Both the position numbers and the translations under genes were made by a program. A stretch of 64,000 nt of DNA from Sulfurimicrobium sp963779055 (GTDB taxonomy: Bacteria; Pseudomonadota; Gammaproteobacteria; Burkholderiales; Sulfuricellaceae): positions 248,001 through 312,000 of the forward strand of contig CAVZWN010000005.1 in NCBI GenBank assembly GCA_963779055.1, in the 5' to 3' direction. Within the stretch, counting starts at the first letter, position 1. The number at the start of each line of letters is the position of its first letter. Below the pieces are notes generated by a model. The model was given only the letters and a program-made list of their open reading frames with translations. It made no database searches and had not been told where the DNA came from. This document shows positions 24,694 through 33,247 of the stretch, in pieces.

Positions 24694-24859
24694 CTGTTAA
24701 AACAATCGATTACAAAACATCAAAAAAGACAATGCGGATGGCGTGTTATCATTCTTCAATCTTGTTTTGCACAAAACAGGTCCTGCGACACGCCCTTGCA
24801 CCAGGCAAGGCCAGACAAACTAGCCACGCTTGCTTACAAAACCCAGATAACGCGAACCA

Positions 24860-25960
24860 ATGGAATTCAACACAGCACAACTCATCGCTTTTTTGAACGA
24901 CGACAAATGGTGGATCGCCCAGGTATTTCTCGTGGTACTGACCACCGTCACCGTCAATTTCGCAGCCAATCGCCTGCTGGACAAGCTGCATAAAAAAGCC
25001 AAAGAGACCACCACTGCATGGGATAACGCCCTGCTGGCATCCGCGCAAAGACCGCTCAGCTCACTGATCTGGCTGCTGGGCATCGCTTTCGCTGCCGACA
25101 TCGCGGGCCAGCAAAGCAGCGCGACCCTGTTCGACCTCATCGACCCGGCACGCCGGATTGGCATCGTGGCAATTGCTGTCTGGTTCCTGATGCGCAGCAT
25201 CAAGGAAGCGGAAGCCAACTACATACGGACGCAGGCATCGCAGGAAGGCGCGCTGGACCGCACCACGCTGACCGCCATCAGCAACCTGGGCAAGCTCTCG
25301 GTAGTCATTACCGGCATTCTGGTCGGCATGCAGTCCATGGGATACAGCATTTCTGGCGTGCTGGCTTTCGGCGGTATCGGCGGTATTGCCATCGGTTTTG
25401 CCGCCAAGGACATGCTGGCCAACCTGTTCGGCAGCCTGATCATTTTTCTGGACCGGCCATTCAAGATCGGCGACTGGATACGCAGCCCGGACCGGGAAAT
25501 CGAGGGCACCGTGGAGCAAATCGGCTGGCGCATGACCGTCATCCGCACTTTCTCAAAAAACCCGATTTACGTGCCGAATTCGGTATTTTCAACCATCGCT
25601 ATCGAGAACCCTTCACGCATGACCAACCGGCGCATTCATGAAACCATCGGCATCCGTTATGCGGACTTCAACACCATGGAGCGCATCACCCAGGAAGTCA
25701 AAGCCATGCTGGTAGCGCACCCCGAGATCGACAGCAGCCTCACGCTCATGGTCAACTTCAACCGCTTCGGCGCCAGTTCTCTGGATTTTTTCATCTACAC
25801 TTTTACCAAAACCACGGAATGGATGCACTTTCACGAGGTCAAGCAGGACGTGCTGTTAAAAACCGGCCAGATCATCGAAAAGAATGGCGCCGAAATCGCC
25901 TTCCCGACTTCCACCGTACATCTACAGGTTGAGCCGGGGCAAATTCAGGCAGCGCGATAG
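24860..25960 (+). CDS. MscS-family mechanosensitive channel
   Basis: 366 residues. Several N-terminal transmembrane helices are followed by the pore-lining segment SGVLAFGGIGGIAIGFAAKDMLANLFGSL (MscS TM3 type) and the beta domain with FKIGDWIRSPDREIEGTVEQIGWRMTVIRTF and PNSVFSTIAIENPSR. It releases solutes on membrane tension. It stands between the ferredoxin-type gene and a convergent second MscS-like gene; the 166 bp upstream shows no DNR box. Confidence 0.9.
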   Translation: MEFNTAQLIAFLNDDKWWIAQVFLVVLTTVTVNFAANRLLDKLHKKAKETTTAWDNALLASAQRPLSSLIWLLGIAFAADIAGQQSSATLFDLIDPARRIGIVAIAVWFLMRSIKEAEANYIRTQASQEGALDRTTLTAISNLGKLSVVITGILVGMQSMGYSISGVLAFGGIGGIAIGFAAKDMLANLFGSLIIFLDRPFKIGDWIRSPDREIEGTVEQIGWRMTVIRTFSKNPIYVPNSVFSTIAIENPSRMTNRRIHETIGIRYADFNTMERITQEVKAMLVAHPEIDSSLTLMVNFNRFGASSLDFFIYTFTKTTEWMHFHEVKQDVLLKTGQIIEKNGAEIAFPTSTVHLQVEPGQIQAAR

Positions 25961-25990
25961 CGAATTTCCCGGGCCGGGGCCCAGGTATCT

Positions 25991-27058
25991 TTATTTTTGT
26001 GGCCGGTTTTCCTGTTGGCCCGAAAGCTTTTCCAGTCGTTGCCCGGTCGCATCGATTTCAGCTTCGATCCGGGCATGTTCGGCTTCCGCCGCCGCATCCT
26101 TGCGTGCCTCGAGTTCCTCAAGATGCCGTTTGAGATCTTCAAGTTCCTTGCGCTCCCATTCCTGCTTTTCCGCCTCTTCGGCCTTGTCGAAAATCAGCGC
26201 CTCCGGTTCTTCCTCCACCACCTTTTCCCTGGATATTTCCCCGGCAGTCTCTGCCTCCGGAATCACTTTGCGCACCTCCGGCAACTGCCTCTGGTTCATG
26301 AACGAGGGGGAAACGATTTCGACGCCATCATCGTGCAGCACATCGAGTATGCTTTTTTGCAGGTTGGACCGCGCTGTAAGGAGTTGCTTGACCTCGGCCA
26401 GAAAACCCGCAACCCGGTAAGAAACAGAGAAATCCCCTAGATTTTTGACCTGAACAAAGGGCTCTTCCAGGCCAGCCTCTTGCGCCGCTTTTTTAAGCAG
26501 CGCTTCAATGCGTTTGCGGGAGATGTCATAGCCGAGCGACAGCGTGGCGGAAATAATGGTGCCCGAGGTACGCACCACCGTGACCGGGTTGTTGATCAGG
26601 AACAGATTCGGCAAGGTACACAGTTCGCGCTCTTCAGTCTGGATCTCGGTATGGAACAGCCCTCTTTCCGTGACCCGGCCGAACTGTTCACCGACACGAA
26701 CAAAATCACCTGAACGAAAACTGCCCACCGCGCGCAGCATCAGGCCCGCCATGGCATTCGCCACAAAGGTGGTTGAAGAAAGCGCGATTACGCCGGTCGC
26801 AATCAGGCCAAGCAGACTCAAGACCTGGCCGCGTGTCGTATCCGACATCGGGATCAGCAGGAGCACAAACAGCACGCCGGCCATGGTCAGCAGCAGCATG
26901 ATGAGCTGGCGCGGCAGACGCAGTTCCGCCCCCATTTCCGGACGGCGGTCGAGCAGCAGCCAGTCAAGGCCCCAGAGCAGCAACGCCACCACCATTGCCG
27001 CTACCAGAGCAGGAATATACGCGTGCAACACCGAGAACAATTCCAGCCAGGCTTCCAT
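25991..27058 (-). CDS. MscS-like channel with charged coiled-coil C-terminus
   Basis: 355 residues; ATG 27058 is preferred over 27070 because GGAG lies seven bases upstream. Four transmembrane helices precede the MscS core (IALSSTTFVANAMAGLMLRAVGSFRSGDFVRVGEQFGRVTERGL). The last ~90 residues are almost all charged and alpha-helical (for example LEELEARKDAAAEAEHARIE), a coiled coil not normal for small MscS. Convergent with the upstream mscS gene, 30 bp apart. Confidence 0.85.
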   Translation of the reverse strand: MEAWLELFSVLHAYIPALVAAMVVALLLWGLDWLLLDRRPEMGAELRLPRQLIMLLLTMAGVLFVLLLIPMSDTTRGQVLSLLGLIATGVIALSSTTFVANAMAGLMLRAVGSFRSGDFVRVGEQFGRVTERGLFHTEIQTEERELCTLPNLFLINNPVTVVRTSGTIISATLSLGYDISRKRIEALLKKAAQEAGLEEPFVQVKNLGDFSVSYRVAGFLAEVKQLLTARSNLQKSILDVLHDDGVEIVSPSFMNQRQLPEVRKVIPEAETAGEISREKVVEEEPEALIFDKAEEAEKQEWERKELEDLKRHLEELEARKDAAAEAEHARIEAEIDATGQRLEKLSGQQENRPQK

Positions 27059-27260
27059 ATTTCGCTCCATCCGTAGAAATTACCCTGCAGCCACCGCGTC
27101 AGTCCCATGCCAAGGGTATGGAATATTGTGGCATATGGAACGCTACCCGAGTGGGTTTCCTCCCTCCCGCTGCAAGCGAAAAAACTTGCGTTGCTTCACA
27201 TCCGGGTATCCTGCATGATTCATGCGAGTAACCCCGCAAGATCAAACTTGCGGCCGCCCC

Positions 27261-27274
27261 TTGATTCAAAGCAA
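27261..27274 (+). promoter_or_regulatory. FNR/DNR-type box upstream of norD
   Basis: TTGATTCAAAGCAA matches TTGAT-N4-ATCAA at 9 of 10 positions and is centred about 66 bp before the norD start. It gives norD its own predicted NO/anoxia-responsive promoter, consistent with norD being separated from norCBEFQ. Confidence 0.7.
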
Positions 27275-27332
27275 GGCACTTCGCTCTGGATTCGCTAAAC
27301 TACCCCATTCTCCAACATGACTGCCTGAACAA

Positions 27333-29162
27333 ATGGAAGAACAGGTCGGTGCCCTGTGGCACAAACTCATTACCGGCGCGGCGGATAAACGCTACCCCAA
27401 AGAGGCGGTTTCGCTGGAACAGATCAGCAAGACCGCCGGCATCGTGTTCCGCGCCTGGGGCGGCGACAGCGGGCTGGCAGTCAAATCCGCCTGTGCGACC
27501 GAACATGGCGCCCGGCGCAGCCTGCTGCAGCGCATTGCCGGCAGCAGCACGAAAACCGAGCTGACCTGGCTGGACGGGGAAACGCTCAATCTGCCCACGG
27601 CAATCGATCTCTTCCCCGAGCGCGGGCTGAACCGCGACCTGTACCTCTGGCTGATCGCCCTGGCGGCCACCGAATCCGACCCTTCACAGCCCTGGATACG
27701 GCGCAATCAGCAGGCCACGCTGGACGTGCTGGCGCGCTTCCCAGGACTGACGCCGCGCTACCACCGGCTGGTAGATGCTGTGCTGGCTCTGCGCCCCCAG
27801 CCCGCGCGGCTGCCACAGGGAGAACGTGAACAGGAAGAAGCCATCCGCGCTGCGCTGCAGCATCCAGGCAGCATTGAGCGGATGTCCCGTGCCAAGCGCC
27901 CGCCCCAGCCAGTTTATCTGTGGCTGCATCCCACCCCCCCGGCCAGCGAGCCTGCCAGCGCCAGCAACCGCAGCGAACCGGAAAACCATGAGGGCGGAGA
28001 AACCAAGAAAAGCGAGAAGGACAAGCGCTATAAGGCAGAACGCGTCGATATGCCGGATGGCAAGGACGGCTTCATGATGTTTTTCCGCGCAGAGAGTATT
28101 TTCAGCTGGGCCGAATACATCAAGGTGAACCGCCCCACCGAGGATGACGACGCGCCCGACGAACGCCCGGCCGAAGATCTGGACCGCCTGAGCGTGGCAC
28201 AGGACGGCAAGACTACCGCCTCACGCCTGCGTTTCGATCTGGATCTGCCTTCTGCAGAAGCGGACGATCTGCCGCTTGGTAGTGGCATTCTGCTGCCGGA
28301 ATGGCATTACAAAAAACAGAAACTGCAGCCCGGCCACTGCCGTTTGCAACTCATGGTGGCACGTGATGCCCAGCTGCTGCCGCTGCCTGAACATCTTTCG
28401 GCTACCGCACGCCGCCTGCGCAGCCAGTTCGAAGCGCTGGCCCCGGCCAAGGTGTGGCTCAAGGGCCAGTTCGACGGCAGCGAGCTCGATCTTGACGCCT
28501 GCATACAATTCAGCGCCGACCGCATCGGCGGCCTGCAAGCCCGCGAACAGGGGTTGTACAAGGCCCACCAGTACCGCGACCGCGATCTCGCCTGCCTGCT
28601 GCTGGCCGACCTGTCGCTCTCTACCGACGCCCACGTCAGCAACAACGCCCGCGTCATCGATGTTATCCGCGACACCCTGTTCCTGTTTTCCGAAGCGCTC
28701 TCGGCCACCGGCGACCGCTTCGCGCTGTATGGCTTCTCTTCCCTCAAGCGCGAAAACATCCGCTTCCATGTGCTCAAGGAATTCGAACGCAAATACAACG
28801 CCGAAGTGCGCGGCCGCATCCAGGCCATCAAGCCCGGCTTCTACACCCGCATGGGCGCTGCCATTCGCCATTCCAGCCAGTTGCTTGCCAAACAGGCGGC
28901 AACGCAGCGGCTCTTGATGATTCTCACTGACGGCAAGCCCAACGATCTCGACCAGTACGAAGGCCGCTACGGCGTGGAAGACACCCGCGTCGCCATCCAC
29001 GAAGCGCGCCAGATGGGCCTGCGCCCCTTCTGCGTCACCATCGACGAAAAAGGCAGCAGCTATCTGCCCCACCTGTTCGGCGTCAACGGCTACGTGGTGA
29101 TCCGCAAACCGGAAGAACTGCCACGCGAACTGCCGATGCTGTATGCGCAGCTGACGCGCTGA
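27333..29162 (+). CDS. norD: NorD, von Willebrand factor A domain protein for NO reductase activation
   Basis: 609 residues. The C-terminal ~220 residues form a VWA domain with MIDAS motif DLSLST (about residue 423), a downstream TRMGAAIRHSSQLL threonine segment and LMILTDGKPNDLDQYEG. The N-terminal part is helical and variable, as in NorD/CbbO. NorD with NorQ inserts non-heme iron into NorB. The gene is normally next to norQ; here two channel genes and two membrane genes lie between. Confidence 0.93.
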   Translation: MEEQVGALWHKLITGAADKRYPKEAVSLEQISKTAGIVFRAWGGDSGLAVKSACATEHGARRSLLQRIAGSSTKTELTWLDGETLNLPTAIDLFPERGLNRDLYLWLIALAATESDPSQPWIRRNQQATLDVLARFPGLTPRYHRLVDAVLALRPQPARLPQGEREQEEAIRAALQHPGSIERMSRAKRPPQPVYLWLHPTPPASEPASASNRSEPENHEGGETKKSEKDKRYKAERVDMPDGKDGFMMFFRAESIFSWAEYIKVNRPTEDDDAPDERPAEDLDRLSVAQDGKTTASRLRFDLDLPSAEADDLPLGSGILLPEWHYKKQKLQPGHCRLQLMVARDAQLLPLPEHLSATARRLRSQFEALAPAKVWLKGQFDGSELDLDACIQFSADRIGGLQAREQGLYKAHQYRDRDLACLLLADLSLSTDAHVSNNARVIDVIRDTLFLFSEALSATGDRFALYGFSSLKRENIRFHVLKEFERKYNAEVRGRIQAIKPGFYTRMGAAIRHSSQLLAKQAATQRLLMILTDGKPNDLDQYEGRYGVEDTRVAIHEARQMGLRPFCVTIDEKGSSYLPHLFGVNGYVVIRKPEELPRELPMLYAQLTR

Positions 29163-29183
29163 CGCGAAGCTTGCGTGAGCCTC

Positions 29184-29343
29184 TTAACCCCCCATCCCCC
29201 CTTGTCACCCGCAAGGAGTATCCCCGCCGCGAGTGGCAGCAAAGCTGCTCACTCTGGCGAGACAGGGGGGCGGCCTGCCTTTCCCCGATCTGCACCTCCC
29301 CATTCGGCTCCTCCCCTGACAAGGGGAGGGTGGGAGGGGTTAG
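29184..29343. repeat. C-rich imperfect inverted repeat between norD and menB
   Basis: The left arm (29184-29206, beginning TTAACCCCCCATCC) is an imperfect reverse complement of the right arm (29318-29343, ending GGAGGGGTTAG), about 110 bp apart. The right part also folds on itself (CTCCCCT-gac-AAGGGGAG, 29311-29328). No ORF is seen. Either a palindromic repeat element or a transcript end after norD. Confidence 0.65.
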
Positions 29344-29413
29344 CGCGTGGTACCGTAACAACCCATGCTTTGTGACATAATTTCCACTTTCGACAAGCAT
29401 TCTGGGCATCAAC

Positions 29414-30226
<813 letters not shown>

Positions 30227-30230
<4 letters not shown>

Positions 30231-31135
30231 ATCGTCCCGCCATCGCTCTCCGCCCCTCGGCCCTTCACGCCTGGCTGCTGGCCGCACGTCCAAAAACCCT
30301 CTCGGTTTCCCTTTCACCGGTCCTGGTCGGCACCACGCTGGCCTGGCTGGAAACTTCGACGGTACTGTGGCTGCCCGCGACGGTGGCACTGGTCGCCGCG
30401 CTGCTGATCCAGATCGGCACCAATCTGCACAACGACGCGGCGGATTTCGTGCGCGGCGCGGACACCCCGGAGCGGCTCGGACCGGCGCGCGCAGTGGCGT
30501 CCGGCTGGCTTTCCGCACGCCAGGCTGAAATGGCGGCGATCGGCTGCTTTGCCCTGGCTTTTTGCTGCGGGATTTATCTGGTCTGGCATGGCGGCTGGCC
30601 GATCGTGCTGCTTGGACTGGCGGCGCTGGCCTCCGGCTGGGCCTACACCGGCGGCCCCCGCCCGCTGGCCTATACCGGCCTGGGCGAGGTATTTGTTTAC
30701 CTCTTTTTCGGGCTCGGTGCGGTGATGGGGAGCTTCTATCTGCAAACCTTCCGGCTCGGCTGGGCTGCTTTCATCGCCGCCTCCATGATCGGGATGCTGG
30801 CGGCAGCAGTCATCGTGGTCAACAATTACCGCGACCTCGACAAGGATCGTGAAATCGGCAAAAACACCCTGGCCGTCCGCCTGGGACGCAGACGCAGCCA
30901 GATCGAATATGGACTGCTGCTGTTCCTGCCCTATTTGCTGCTGCCGGTGCTGTCCGGCATGACCGGGATGCAATGGGGTGCAGCCTTGCCCTTCCTTTCC
31001 CTGCCCTGGGCCATGCGCTTGCTGCAGCGCTTCACCACCGAACCGGTGGGCCCGGCATTCAACCAGATTCTGGCCCAGACGGCGCAGTTGCAGTTGCTGT
31101 TTGGGGTTCTGTTAAGCACGGGGATGATGTTATGA
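30227..31135 (+). CDS. menA: 1,4-dihydroxy-2-naphthoate polyprenyltransferase
   Basis: 302 residues, UbiA superfamily membrane prenyltransferase with about nine helices. AARPKTLSVSLSPVLVGTTLAW, the first Asp-rich site IQIGTNLHNDAADFVRGAD and the second NNYRDLDKDREIGKNTLAVRLGR are MenA signatures binding the prenyl diphosphate via Mg. It makes demethylmenaquinone. It overlaps menB by 4 bp and the next TlpA-like gene by 4 bp. Confidence 0.95.
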
Positions 31136-31656
31136 AACACATGGCTTTACTGCTGCTGGCGCTGTGCATGACGCCGGGCGTTCATGCGGCGGACGAGATT
31201 TCAGCGGCTCCGATTTATCAGGCGTCCTTCAACGATCTGGCGGGCCAGCCACTTGCACTGGAGCAACTCAGAGGCAAGGTGGCGGTGGTCAATTTCTGGG
31301 CGACCTGGTGCCCGCCCTGCCGCAAGGAAATTCCGGACCTGATCGAGGCCCAGGAAAAATATCGTGAGCACAACGTGGCTTTCATCGGAATTGCGGTGGA
31401 AGACAATCATTCGCTAGTGCAGGATTTTGCCCGCACTTACAACATCAACTATCCCCTGGTGACTGGCAAGGAGCAGGGCATCGCCCTGATGCAGAAGCTG
31501 GGTAACCAGGCGGCGGGTCTGCCCTTCACCCTGGTGCTCGACGCGCAGGGCAATGTTATTGACACCCGGCGCGGGCCGATGAGTGCCGCACGACTGGAAA
31601 AAGCGCTACAGGCGGCGCTTGCCAGCGCAGGGCAACCCGGTGAAGATACGCGCTAG
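31132..31656 (+). CDS. TlpA-family thioredoxin-like protein within men operon
   Basis: 174 residues from ATG 31132, which overlaps the menA stop (ATGA). Signal peptide to about residue 20 (GVHAADEIS), then VNFWATWCPPCRKEIPDL with the redox WCPPC and the cis-Pro loop AGLPFTLVL. A periplasmic thiol-disulfide protein has no known step in menaquinone synthesis; its place next to the nos cluster suggests help with cytochrome c or Cu-site maturation. That is inference from position. Confidence 0.88.
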   Translation: MKHMALLLLALCMTPGVHAADEISAAPIYQASFNDLAGQPLALEQLRGKVAVVNFWATWCPPCRKEIPDLIEAQEKYREHNVAFIGIAVEDNHSLVQDFARTYNINYPLVTGKEQGIALMQKLGNQAAGLPFTLVLDAQGNVIDTRRGPMSAARLEKALQAALASAGQPGEDTR

Positions 31657-32683
31657 CCGGATCATCCCCTATCATCTGCCGCTGCGGGCCGCGTGGGTCA
31701 GCGCACAAGCCCGCTTTGCCGCGCGGCATGGCTGGCTGCTGCAACTGGAAACGGACGCGGATCTGACCGGCTGGGGTGATTGCGCCCCCCTGCCCGAGTT
31801 CGATGCAGCAGAAGAACTGAAGGCGCTGGCTCAGGCCTTGGCAGGTCTAAACCCGGAGACTGCCCGGCAATGGCTGCATTCTGCCCGGCTCCACCCGGCA
31901 GTGCGTTGCGCCGCCGATGTGGCGCTCTGCGACCTTGCCGCACAGCAGGCCGGACTGCCGCTGGCGCGCTGGCTCACTCACGATGCCGCGCCACAGGTGC
32001 GCTGCAATGCCGCGCTGGGCGCACTCGACGAGAGCGCGCCGCAACGCGCTCAAGCCGCCATTGCTGCAGGTTTCGAAGTGCTCAAGCTCAAAGTCGGACT
32101 CAAACCTGTCGCACAGGAACTGGCCTTGCTACGGCGGTTGGCCGACACCCTTCCGCCGGACATCGCACTGCGGCTGGATGCCAATCGTGCCTGGAACATG
32201 GATGATGCGCAGCGCTTTATTGCAGGCACGAGAGATTTACCGCTGGAGATGCTGGAAGAGCCGCTGGCTCAGCCCGGTTATAAGGAACTGGAAAAACTGC
32301 AAGCCCAGACCAATGTGCCGCTGGCGCTGGACGAATCCCTGCCCGAACTGGGTCTGGAGCGGGTATTGGCTGCTACACCCGTGCAGCGTCTGGTGCTTAA
32401 GCCCATGGTCGCGGGGGGATTACAAATTGCGTTGGAGACCGCGCTACGGGCGAGCACTGCAGGGATGGCCTGCGTGGTGACTACCAGCGTGGATAGCGCC
32501 GTCGGCACGCTTGCCGCACTGCACCTCGCCGCCGCCCTGAACAACGGGCTGCATCACGGCCTTGCCACTTCGGCCTGGCTGGCACAGGATGTCGGCTATG
32601 CGCCACACCCCGAAGGGGGGGCGCTGAGAGTAGGCGAACGACCCGGCCTTGGTTTTATTCCTGACCCGGAAATATTGAGATGA
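31640..32683 (+). CDS. menC: o-Succinylbenzoate synthase
   Basis: 347 residues with GTG start at 31640 (VKIRASRIIPYHLPLRAAW), overlapping the TlpA-like gene by 17 bp. Enolase-superfamily barrel: catalytic Lys in EVLKLKVGLK, metal ligands in LRLDANRAWNMDDA, EEPLAQP and ALDESLPE. Dehydrates SHCHC to o-succinylbenzoate. It ends in an ATGA overlap with the thioesterase gene. Confidence 0.9.
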   Translation: MKIRASRIIPYHLPLRAAWVSAQARFAARHGWLLQLETDADLTGWGDCAPLPEFDAAEELKALAQALAGLNPETARQWLHSARLHPAVRCAADVALCDLAAQQAGLPLARWLTHDAAPQVRCNAALGALDESAPQRAQAAIAAGFEVLKLKVGLKPVAQELALLRRLADTLPPDIALRLDANRAWNMDDAQRFIAGTRDLPLEMLEEPLAQPGYKELEKLQAQTNVPLALDESLPELGLERVLAATPVQRLVLKPMVAGGLQIALETALRASTAGMACVVTTSVDSAVGTLAALHLAAALNNGLHHGLATSAWLAQDVGYAPHPEGGALRVGERPGLGFIPDPEILR

Positions 32684-33087
32684 ACTACAACCATGTTTTT
32701 GAGGTACGCCTGCACGACGTGGATCACGCCGGCGTGATGTTCTTTGCGCGCCTGTTTGTCCATGCACACGACGCCTACGAAGCTTTCATGGCCCATCTGG
32801 GCCTGGATCTCTGCGCCATGATCAGCACCGGCGAGCGGCTGCCGGTCGTGCATGCCAGTGCAGACTACTTTCAGCCACTGCACCACGGAGAGCAGATCAC
32901 CGTCAGCCTGGAAATCGAAGCTCTGGGTGAAACCTCATTTACCGTAGTTTATTCCCTGCACTCAACAGCCGGCCTGCTCGCAAGAGTACGCACCGTGCAT
33001 GTTTATCTCGACCCCCGCATCAATGCAGCCTCTCCACTACCGGAAACACTGCGGCAACCGCTCCTGCCTTATTGCCAGACGCAATAA
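32680..33087 (+). CDS. menI: 4-hydroxybenzoyl-CoA thioesterase-fold protein, likely DHNA-CoA hydrolase
   Basis: 135 residues, hot-dog fold. VRLHDVDHAGVMFFARLFVHAHDAYEAFM holds the 4HBT active-site pattern (DxDxxGxxxxxxY-like, with D in HDVDHAG). In cyanobacteria and other bacteria such an enzyme cleaves 1,4-dihydroxy-2-naphthoyl-CoA; position in the operon between menC and nos genes, and the absence of another candidate, support this. Symbol assigned by context; substrate not proven by sequence. Confidence 0.75.
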   Translation: MNYNHVFEVRLHDVDHAGVMFFARLFVHAHDAYEAFMAHLGLDLCAMISTGERLPVVHASADYFQPLHHGEQITVSLEIEALGETSFTVVYSLHSTAGLLARVRTVHVYLDPRINAASPLPETLRQPLLPYCQTQ

Positions 33088-33128
33088 ACCCGACTCTCTC
33101 GAAAATTTCGCCCAATTCGGATCATTTC

Positions 33129-33142
33129 TTGACCTGAATCAA
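33129..33142 (+). promoter_or_regulatory. FNR/DNR-type box upstream of nosZ
   Basis: TTGACCTGAATCAA matches TTGAT-N4-ATCAA at 9 of 10 positions, centred about 112 bp before the nosZ start. The distance is longer than for the other boxes, leaving room for the second dyad at 33173-33189. Confidence 0.72.
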
Positions 33143-33172
33143 GGAGTGGGTGTTTAATGGCGAACATAATGC

Positions 33173-33189
33173 TGTGACAAATTGTCGCA
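33173..33189 (+). promoter_or_regulatory. 17-bp dyad TGTGACAA-A-TTGTCGCA in the nosZ leader
   Basis: TGTGACAAATTGTCGCA is symmetrical at 14 of 16 paired bases around a central A. It resembles Crp/FNR-superfamily operators (TGTGA...TCACA) but with a seven-base spacer. Centred about 67 bp before nosZ, the distance at which most DNR boxes sit in this window. Probable regulator site; the protein is unknown. Confidence 0.5.
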
Positions 33190-33247
33190 TGCACGTTTCG
33201 ATGACAGAATTAATAAGAAGTTCAACTTGGTAAATATAAGGAGCCTA

